Shown here: positions 15,542-20,900 of the stretch, one piece after another
Numbering within the stretch: position 1 is the first letter of the stretch
How the letters are laid out: every line of letters starts with the position of its first letter
From: a virus
Reading direction: 5' to 3' (one strand)
DNA: 20,900 bases
IMG/VR virus record: IMGVR_UViG_3300024346_000630
Location: 1-20,900 of that record
Position numbers and translations under genes: made by a program
The notes under the pieces: generated by a model
Told to the model about the DNA's origin: nothing
The model's input: only the letters and a program-made list of their open reading frames with translations
Database searches by the model: none

Positions 15542-17506
15542 TTAAGCGATGTAGTCCAACTTAACAAGTGGTTCGTGAGTAGCCGCAACACCGTCTACTA
15601 GCTGGTTAAAGCCAAGAGACTGAGTAGCAACGATTACACGACGCTGTTCCATAACTTCGTAATCACTCTCAACCGCAACACCACGGAGACGTGGAATTAC
15701 ATAGTTAGGAGTATAAACTGCGAAAGCTGCTGGAACACCAATTGCTGCTGCTGGGAACTGCTCAGAAACAACTACTGGAGTACCGTAAACGGCACCGATA
15801 ACGCCAGAAATACGAGTAGCAAGGTCAGAACCTACTTCAGTTACAGTCTGGAAGTCTGTATCGTTCAGAAGGTCAAAATAACCATCCTGGCTAACGATAT
15901 AAACGAGCTTAGTTGGGTCAATACCATACTTACCCATCTTAGTGCGCATGCCCAAAAGCATATCAGAAGTCAGAGCAGTGCTAGAGCCAACAGACATGGT
16001 AGAAGTAGCATCATTATAAGCAAGAACGTCCATACCGTCGAAGCCTTGTGAACCAGCAGTTGCGTTAACAAGCGCGAATTCAACACCAGTTGCGTGTGAA
16101 CGAGCTACTGATTCTACTAGCATAGGCATAAGGTTAACAAGAACTTGCTCGTCAACTTCATTTTCCATGAAAGTAGTAGAAATCAGACGGTGTGCAGTCA
16201 AAGTTGCTACAGTAGGACGACCGCCATTGGTCAGGTTACCAGCTGTTGCTGCGTTAGTGCCCCACTGAGCTCCGCCATTGTCCATTTGAATTGGCAAAGT
16301 AGTTGAGTTGCCCATTACTTGAATCTCGCGGAAAAGCTTAGCAATCTTAGTTTCGTTCATGATTTCTTTTTCAATCAAAGAAGATACTTCAGTATCAATG
16401 TTCAATGCTTGAGTAGCGCCATCATAAGTAAGACCTGATTTCTCTTGAACGTTGCGAGCAAAAGAAGTGTTCATGCCTTTACCAGTCATAACACCCAACA
16501 GGTGAGCATACATGAAGTCCTTGCCCCACTTAGAAAGATCGCCTTTAGCGTCTGAACGATCGCCAAATACGCGCTTGCTGTTACGCATAGCTTCGATTTC
16601 TGCGTTCTTCTCTTCGAGGTCCTTGCCAAACTTGCCAAGTACTTCTTCGAGCTTAGCATCTTTCTCAGCTAATTTAGCTGCTACGTCGGCCATAAGAGAC
16701 TCTACGCCAGTCTGAATGCCTGTTTTAATACGAATTTCTTGTGCTTCGATTGCTGAAGCTTGAGCTGCTTTAGCGTCAAATTCTGCTTTCTCAGCTGCTT
16801 TTTGTTCGGCTTGCTTCATTGCGATTTTGGCAGCAGTTTCGTCCGCTACTTTTTTAGCAAAAGCTTCCAAGTCGATGTTTTGGTTATCCATTTTGATCTC
16901 CTGATCTGTAGATTTCTCTACGCTTTGCGGTGCGTCACTAGCTACGCTAGAAGTATTGACTTCGTCTTTAGCCAGAGACTGACCGGCTAGATCCACACGA
17001 TTAGTGAAAGTTTTTTTGAATTCTTCGTACTCTGCAATAGAGTCAAAAGACTTCGATAGCGAAAAAGTAGCTGCTTGGTTACAAGGAACGGAAACAACCG
17101 AAACTTCAAACAACTCAGCGTCCTTAATCATAAGTCCATCGGTTTCTTTAATATAATCAGCATCCTTGACTCTGAAACCGACAGAAAAGGCTCCAAGAAC
17201 ACCGTCTTTAACAAGTTCAGCTACATTACCAGGTGCATTTTTACTAATCTTACACTCTAGCTCTAGTCCGTTAGGGCCAGCTTTCATACCCGTAGCTCTA
17301 CCAATTGGTCTATCATAATCATGATTAAATAGAATAATTGGATTTTTTTCAAAGTTTTTTAATCCACCTTTTTGCCAAGCCTCTGCTGAGATGGAATCAC
17401 CTGCGCGGTCAAAGTCAGCTGTACTTGCCATACCACGAATCATTACAGAACCGTCATCTGATTCGAGGGCTTTAAAAGTAGATGTAAGATTAAAGATTTT
17501 ATCCAT
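15542..17506 (-). CDS. fused prohead protease, scaffold and major capsid protein
   Basis: One 654-residue ORF holds three functions. Residues ~1-150 are an S78-type prohead protease: GMASTADFDRAGD (25-37), LFNHDYDRPIG with likely catalytic His62, GAFSVGF with likely catalytic Ser108, and LFEVSVVSVP with Glu134. Residues ~206-310 are a charged, Ala/Glu/Lys-rich coiled coil, the place and size of the HK97 delta (scaffold) domain, ending near a likely cleavage area (RNSKRVFGDRSD). Residues ~325-654 are an HK97-fold capsid domain (TTLPIQMDNGGAQW, STTFMENEVDEQVLVNL, YIVSQDGYFDLL, GTPVVVSEQFP). In most HK97-like phages protease and capsid are separate genes. A strong internal start at Met206 would yield a 449-residue scaffold-capsid. 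The main ATG has only a weak GGAAAG upstream, overlapping the end of the preceding gene. Confidence 0.9.
   Translation of the reverse strand: MDKIFNLTSTFKALESDDGSVMIRGMASTADFDRAGDSISAEAWQKGGLKNFEKNPIILFNHDYDRPIGRATGMKAGPNGLELECKISKNAPGNVAELVKDGVLGAFSVGFRVKDADYIKETDGLMIKDAELFEVSVVSVPCNQAATFSLSKSFDSIAEYEEFKKTFTNRVDLAGQSLAKDEVNTSSVASDAPQSVEKSTDQEIKMDNQNIDLEAFAKKVADETAAKIAMKQAEQKAAEKAEFDAKAAQASAIEAQEIRIKTGIQTGVESLMADVAAKLAEKDAKLEEVLGKFGKDLEEKNAEIEAMRNSKRVFGDRSDAKGDLSKWGKDFMYAHLLGVMTGKGMNTSFARNVQEKSGLTYDGATQALNIDTEVSSLIEKEIMNETKIAKLFREIQVMGNSTTLPIQMDNGGAQWGTNAATAGNLTNGGRPTVATLTAHRLISTTFMENEVDEQVLVNLMPMLVESVARSHATGVEFALVNATAGSQGFDGMDVLAYNDATSTMSVGSSTALTSDMLLGMRTKMGKYGIDPTKLVYIVSQDGYFDLLNDTDFQTVTEVGSDLATRISGVIGAVYGTPVVVSEQFPAAAIGVPAAFAVYTPNYVIPRLRGVAVESDYEVMEQRRVIVATQSLGFNQLVDGVAATHEPLVKLDYIA
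16889..16902 (-). promoter_or_regulatory. internal ribosome site and start codon for scaffold-capsid
   Basis: Inside the protease-capsid ORF an AGGAG (16902-16898) stands six bases before an in-frame ATG (16891-16889, Met206). The downstream product would begin MDNQNIDLEAFAKKV, exactly at the start of the coiled-coil scaffold domain. The site is a better match to the Shine-Dalgarno consensus than that of the full ORF. It gives a simple way to make many capsid subunits and few protease copies. Confidence 0.65.
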
Positions 17507-17507
17507 C

Positions 17508-17846
17508 TTACTTTCCCGTTTTAACTGCCGTAGCAGGCTTAACCGTTGCTTTAGGCTTTTCAGCTTTAAGCTCTGGTTCTACTTTAGATACCGCCGGCTT
17601 GGGTGCTGGCGATACTTTTTTCTCTTCTGCTTTAAGAATTTCTGCCCAGAGTGCTGGTTCATGTATTTCAACAGCTTTAAGAAGTCGGGGCCATCTTCCA
17701 AAATATTTTTTAATAGCTTGAACAGATAAAGGTGCGTCTTTCATGTGTCTATACTGTTCGATGTCTTTTGCGAGACCATTCTCAAATAGAAAGACTGCCA
17801 TTGATGCGACAAGTGCTTTCTTTTTTCTGATTGGTAGTTCTGCCAT
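17508..17846 (-). CDS. small protein with HNR-like DNA-binding motif and basic tail
   Basis: I place the start at ATG 17846 (112 residues, MAELPIRKKK), since AAGGAG lies six bases upstream; the longer reading from 17885 has no such site. The start is one base after the portal stop. Residues ~25-62 (KDIEQYRHMKDAPLSVQAIKK then YFGRWPRLLKAVEI) resemble the short helical repeat seen beside homing endonucleases (pattern: P-x-S, I, then FGSW and A-L-x-A). Residues ~75-112 are a Lys/Ala/Pro-rich tail like that of histone H1. This suggests nucleic-acid binding. No small terminase is seen in the window, so that role is possible but not shown. Other options are a capsid-interior DNA-binding or portal-associated protein. 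Function is not established. Confidence 0.6.
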   Translation of the reverse strand: MAELPIRKKKALVASMAVFLFENGLAKDIEQYRHMKDAPLSVQAIKKYFGRWPRLLKAVEIHEPALWAEILKAEEKKVSPAPKPAVSKVEPELKAEKPKATVKPATAVKTGK

Positions 17847-17847
17847 T

Positions 17848-19050
17848 TTATTCTCCTTGTGAATCAGGCTGTGTCGGTGCGCCACCCTGTTCAGGGTTTA
17901 CTGCGCTTCCGGCAATATTTGCAGGTATTCGAATATCATCATGACCATCCATGTGGTCAAACCCAAGAGCACTTCGTGCTTCATTGGCAGATATGATTCC
18001 TGTGTTTACTAATGATGCGTAGTATGCTGAAGCATCTCGTAGTTCTGGCTGTAGTGCCGGAATATCTGTAATATCCTCGTATAACTCGAAACCAAAAAAT
18101 CTCTCTAGTGCTCCATTCAACTTTCTTACGATAGGAAGGACAGTTTCGAGATAGTATAAACGCATATTTGGACGAATATTTGCATTATTACCAGAATCTA
18201 ACATAATTGGAGGAATTCCAAGTGCCTTCAGAACAACCTTTTCGTTATCTGCAATAGCTGCTTGGAAATCTAAGTCTTTAAAGCTTACATTTGAAAGCTG
18301 GTCTACTTCAATTCCGCCATCAAGTATAAGAGGTCTACGACCACCTGCATCAGGGCTATAGCGCTGCTGCCAGGCCATTATCATACGCTCTTTAATTTTG
18401 TCTGATAATGTATTCGGGCTTTTAAGAACAAGACCAGGAATAGCTCCATTCTTAAAGAAATTATCTTGGAAGTCTCGCATACGCTTCATAAGTATCATTG
18501 TACGAAGAGCAGGTTTTAAACGAGAGGTGCCTCTATAGATAGAGTAGAAGGAGTTTTCCTTTATGTGAATTATCTCGCTTGGAGAATAATCAATCTTACC
18601 ATTAAAAGTAAATTTCTCAATGTAAGTAGTATCACTCGCATGAATAGTCATTTTGCTAGCAGGTAAGTGATACAGGTGAGCACCATCAAAGTAAATAAAG
18701 ATATTACCGTCAATAATATAATCTGTAATTAAGTTACGACGAAATGTGCTAATATCCTGAAAAGGGTTGGGCTCTTTGTTGAGTAACAAGTCAACTCGTG
18801 AGCGTTTAATTCCTTTTACAACTCCAGAAGTATTTAACTGCTGAGCAACTGTTGTTGGAATAGCTGCTGCATCATCTACAATCATATTTACACCGCGATT
18901 TACTACTTCTAAATCTTCGTATGCTTTCTCGTACTGGTAGGTATATTCGCGTGAAGGCTCTATATTATGGCCATAGTAACTTTGAGCAGGGTTTAATTTC
19001 TCCTCTGCATCTACGCGATTACGCCCTAAAATAGTATCATACCAAGCCAT
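17848..19050 (-). CDS. portal protein, HK97 family
   Basis: A 400-residue protein of the HK97/lambda-like portal class, the dodecameric ring through which DNA enters and leaves the head. Typical pieces are present: RGVNMIVDDAAAIP near residue 52 (the family's 'V-x-x-c-I-x-x-i-a' region), LLLNKEPNPFQDISTFRRNLI with GNIFIYF (~88-120), the clip/stem region with HIKENSF and YRGTSRLKPALR, and a helix with GIPPIMLDSG and MRLYYLETVLPIVRKL (~275-315). It ends with NEARSALGFDHMDG and a flexible tail. The ATG overlaps the end of the endonuclease gene by 14 bases and has AAAGAGAA upstream. The size is normal for the family. It is followed after one base by the 112-residue gene. Confidence 0.93.
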   Translation of the reverse strand: MAWYDTILGRNRVDAEEKLNPAQSYYGHNIEPSREYTYQYEKAYEDLEVVNRGVNMIVDDAAAIPTTVAQQLNTSGVVKGIKRSRVDLLLNKEPNPFQDISTFRRNLITDYIIDGNIFIYFDGAHLYHLPASKMTIHASDTTYIEKFTFNGKIDYSPSEIIHIKENSFYSIYRGTSRLKPALRTMILMKRMRDFQDNFFKNGAIPGLVLKSPNTLSDKIKERMIMAWQQRYSPDAGGRRPLILDGGIEVDQLSNVSFKDLDFQAAIADNEKVVLKALGIPPIMLDSGNNANIRPNMRLYYLETVLPIVRKLNGALERFFGFELYEDITDIPALQPELRDASAYYASLVNTGIISANEARSALGFDHMDGHDDIRIPANIAGSAVNPEQGGAPTQPDSQGE

Positions 19051-19402
19051 ATTTTTCTCTTTGAATCTCTACCCAACGCATCTGCTTTTTTGCTGTTCCG
19101 AGCGCAGGGTCTTTTCCGTAAATTGAATGCAATTTTAAATGATGGCTATGACATAAAGTGACAGTATCATCGTATAGCTCGCGAGAGTGCTCTTCAATAA
19201 AATCATCCCGAAGTGATTGTATGTATTCAGGATTATGCTTATTCTTTAACATCCACTGATTGAGCAGGGGCGTTAAACTATAATAATGGTGAAAATCAAG
19301 TTGCTCTGTTTCGTTACAAATCTCACAGGCCGTTCCCTTCTGGTACTTAGACTTTGCCTTATCACGGACGTACTTCACTATATCACGTTTTAACTTAGGC
19401 AT
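19037..19402 (-). CDS. small HNH endonuclease next to the terminase
   Basis: A 121-residue HNH protein. A zinc-binding pair C26-x2-C29 and C84-x2-H87 frames the beta-beta-alpha-metal core, with D36-F-H38-H39 supplying the first catalytic histidine and TLCHSHHLKLH (82-92) the closing part. The N-terminal end is basic. In HK97-like phages an HNH protein near the terminase (gp74 in HK97) helps packaging by working with terminase, and this gene, between terL and portal, may do the same. A free-standing homing HNH nuclease is the other choice, but the tight overlap with the portal gene and its own consensus promoter favour a packaging role. The Shine-Dalgarno site before the ATG (GGAAA) is weak; the leader from the promoter would be about 26 bases. 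Confidence 0.85.
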   Translation of the reverse strand: MPKLKRDIVKYVRDKAKSKYQKGTACEICNETEQLDFHHYYSLTPLLNQWMLKNKHNPEYIQSLRDDFIEEHSRELYDDTVTLCHSHHLKLHSIYGKDPALGTAKKQMRWVEIQREKYGLV

Positions 19403-19435
19403 TTCGGTTTCCAGGATTGATTTTTCATTAGAAGA

Positions 19436-19484
19436 ATTATAACTACTTTAAGGTCAGATGTCAATAACTATTTTTAAGCACCTA
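19436..19484 (-). promoter_or_regulatory. perfect sigma-70 promoter with conserved upstream element (copy 2)
   Basis: The -35 box TTGACA is at 19464-19459 and the -10 box TATAAT at 19441-19436, with a 17-base spacer, all matching consensus. Upstream, TAGGTGCTTAAAAA (19484-19471) then T, AGTT, A leads into the -35, as in the copy at 11863-11911. Transcription should begin near 19429 and run into the HNH, portal and capsid genes. Confidence 0.85.
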
Positions 19485-19485
19485 T

Positions 19486-19500
19486 CACTAGAAGCTAGTG
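19486..19500. repeat. short hairpin over the terminase stop codon
   Basis: CACTAG, three bases, CTAGTG: a perfect 6-bp inverted repeat containing the terL stop, directly upstream of the conserved promoter element. There is no T run right after it, so it is not a standard terminator. It may be an operator half-pair for a regulator, or chance. Confidence 0.45.
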
Positions 19501-20792
19501 GCTGAGCTTTGGAATGAATAGAGGGCGTATCGTAGCGCATCAGCCATGTGCGATGCCATATTATGCCTCGGCTTTTCCTTAATTAAATTAGGGTTTGGGT
19601 CCCATTGATACGCATCTACACAAGTTAAGCATTCCTTTTGCATCTGGTCTATAATGATTTTATCATTATCCATTAGACTTGCAACATGAGATATTCCATC
19701 GAGCACCGACTTCTTCGCATTGATTGTAGAAATTCCATAGTTTTGTGCAAAGTCAAAACGAGTCTGCTGTGCCGCACTATCAATATAAATATAATCAATA
19801 TCGTAAAGGTCGATAAGTTTTTGTATTTCCTCTGCGTGTTGTTCCGTTGTTCTTTCAGAGTTAAGATACTCTGCGAGTAAATAGTACTTCTCTGCATCCC
19901 AATCATATGCGATTACACACATTGCTGTTGGGTCTTTGAAACCAACGTCCAACCCCGCAAAGACGTCCATTCTACTAGTATCGAGATTAGACAGGTCTGC
20001 AGTGCATTCCTCGAAGTTGAACTTCCAAATCTGGCCTTCGTATGTATTAAAGTCAGCTTCATACTCTTGCTTAAATTCTGCTTCTGACATAGACTTCCGA
20101 GCTTCTTTAATATCACTTTCTGTCATACGCGGATTATCGCGATAAGTTGCACGAATACTACACCACTCTTCAAATTCGTCTGAATAACCTCTATGGTAGA
20201 ACTCAGAGAACCAGTTGTTGCGACCCCGTGGCGTGGAAATGAAAATTGCTTTTGAATTTGGTTTATCAAGCGTAGGTCGGAGTGCTACGTTAAAAGCATC
20301 TCGTCCATCTGCAAGTGCGGCTTCGTCAAATATAATCAGGTCATAAGAGCGACCCACACAAGAATCCACCTGATTGACAGAGCCCATGCGAATGGTGGAG
20401 CCGTTGGAGATTTCGATAACTTTATCTTTTGCGTTATCTTTTGTAACTTCTAAATCAAAATGTTTAATAAGGTTTCTTTGAAGGTCAAAAGAAATCTGAG
20501 ACAAGGCGTAGTTGGGGGACATGATAAGGATATTGGACCCTGGTACAAGGGAGACTAGTTGTCCAATAATGTTAGCGATGTATGTCTTTCCCTGTCGTCG
20601 AGAAACGGCGGCACAGACAAAACGATACTTCGGATTATTGATCGCATTGATAATTGCTACCTGCGATGGGAGTGGTTCTACTCCCAATAAATCCAAGTAT
20701 GGAGGTATTGGGAGCTTAATGAACCTTGTCTCAGATTGTAACTCTAAAATGTTATCGCCAGTTATATCTCTCCGGCTTATTTCAATTGCCAT
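19488..20792 (-). CDS. terL: terminase large subunit (packaging ATPase-nuclease)
   Basis: A 434-residue motor protein that drives DNA into the prohead and cuts it. The ATPase domain has a Walker A of the type SRRQGKT (64-70), Walker B LIIFDE (152-157, with catalytic Glu157) and the coupling motif FISTPRG (184-190). The RNase-H-like nuclease domain has GLDVGFKDPTA (Asp282), IYIDSAAQQ (Asp338) and HMADALRYAL (Asp418), the three expected acids. The length is normal. The C-terminal part is short after the last Asp. ATG at 20792 follows the stop of an upstream gene by 25 bases with only a weak ribosome site. No small terminase gene is visible; it may lie to the right of the window or be replaced by another protein. 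Confidence 0.95.
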   Translation of the reverse strand: MAIEISRRDITGDNILELQSETRFIKLPIPPYLDLLGVEPLPSQVAIINAINNPKYRFVCAAVSRRQGKTYIANIIGQLVSLVPGSNILIMSPNYALSQISFDLQRNLIKHFDLEVTKDNAKDKVIEISNGSTIRMGSVNQVDSCVGRSYDLIIFDEAALADGRDAFNVALRPTLDKPNSKAIFISTPRGRNNWFSEFYHRGYSDEFEEWCSIRATYRDNPRMTESDIKEARKSMSEAEFKQEYEADFNTYEGQIWKFNFEECTADLSNLDTSRMDVFAGLDVGFKDPTAMCVIAYDWDAEKYYLLAEYLNSERTTEQHAEEIQKLIDLYDIDYIYIDSAAQQTRFDFAQNYGISTINAKKSVLDGISHVASLMDNDKIIIDQMQKECLTCVDAYQWDPNPNLIKEKPRHNMASHMADALRYALYSFQSSATSF

Positions 20793-20817
20793 TCAGTTTT
20801 GCCTATAATATGTAATT

Positions 20818-20900
20818 TTATGCGTTATCTACCAATATGATATCAAAGATAGCACCCACTCCACAAGTTGCGGAAGTAACTGCGTCAATTCTTATATCAG
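20818..20900 (-). CDS. C-terminal end of an unknown gene (5' part outside window)
   Basis: A frame open from the right edge to TAA at 20820-20818 codes for 26 residues, reading DIRIDAVTSATCGVGAIFD and then IILVDNA. It alternates hydrophobic and small residues like a beta strand-rich structural protein end. The gap to terL is only 25 bases, as expected for a neighbour in the same transcript. Too short to identify; it does not look like a usual small-terminase C-terminus, which tends to be charged. Confidence 0.5.
   Translation of the reverse strand, partial: DIRIDAVTSATCGVGAIFDIILVDNA

Noticed and set aside
17847-17885. Longer start (ATG at 17885) for the 112-residue protein
   Set aside because: The extra 13 codons overlap the end of the portal gene and have no ribosome site, while ATG 17846 has AAGGAG at ideal distance.
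19486-19500. Terminator after terL
   Set aside because: The stem is short and AT-containing, with no T run directly after it; the promoter begins there instead.

Overview
The window is part of the structural (late) module of a tailed dsDNA phage or prophage. Every gene I accept lies on the minus strand, so the module reads from right (20900) to left (1). The gene content is that of a siphovirus with an HK97-type head and a long non-contractile tail. There are no sheath, baseplate-wedge, lysis, integration, replication or tRNA genes here. The DNA is AT-rich by eye (about 40% GC), genes are tightly packed, and several stops overlap the next start as TAATG or TAGTG. Shine-Dalgarno sites of the AGGAG type and consensus sigma-70 promoters point to a bacterial host, probably a proteobacterium. 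Several tail sequences recall phages of aquatic bacteria, but the host cannot be fixed from this sequence.

Layout in transcription order. Packaging and head (20900-15542): the last 26 codons of an unknown gene; large terminase; a perfect sigma-70 promoter; a small HNH endonuclease; an HK97-type portal; a 112-residue protein with a DNA-binding-like motif and a basic tail; then one long ORF fusing an S78-type prohead protease, a coiled-coil scaffold (delta-like) domain and an HK97-fold capsid domain. A strong internal ribosome site in this ORF would make scaffold plus capsid separately. A hairpin/terminator follows. Head-tail joining (15477-13077): gp6-like connector, a lysine-rich 453-residue neck or tail-completion candidate, and a tail terminator. 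Tail (13013-1): major tail tube protein; a second promoter and a terminator-like hairpin; a second tube-like protein; two tail-assembly chaperone ORFs arranged for a +1 (or -2) frameshift; a 1462-residue tape measure; a 246-residue distal/minor tail protein; and a giant gpL/gpJ-like tail-tip protein. That last gene is open from 4973 to the left edge (more than 1657 codons) and is cut by the window.

The two promoters share a 27-base block (25 of 27 identical) that contains the -35 box and 20 bases upstream of it. It looks like a phage-specific promoter class or a regulator site. I regard this, the frameshift at the chaperone pair, the nested start inside the protease-capsid fusion, and the module inserted in the tip-protein FN3 domain as the most informative points. 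I see no defence system, CRISPR array, IS element or clearly novel multi-gene system.
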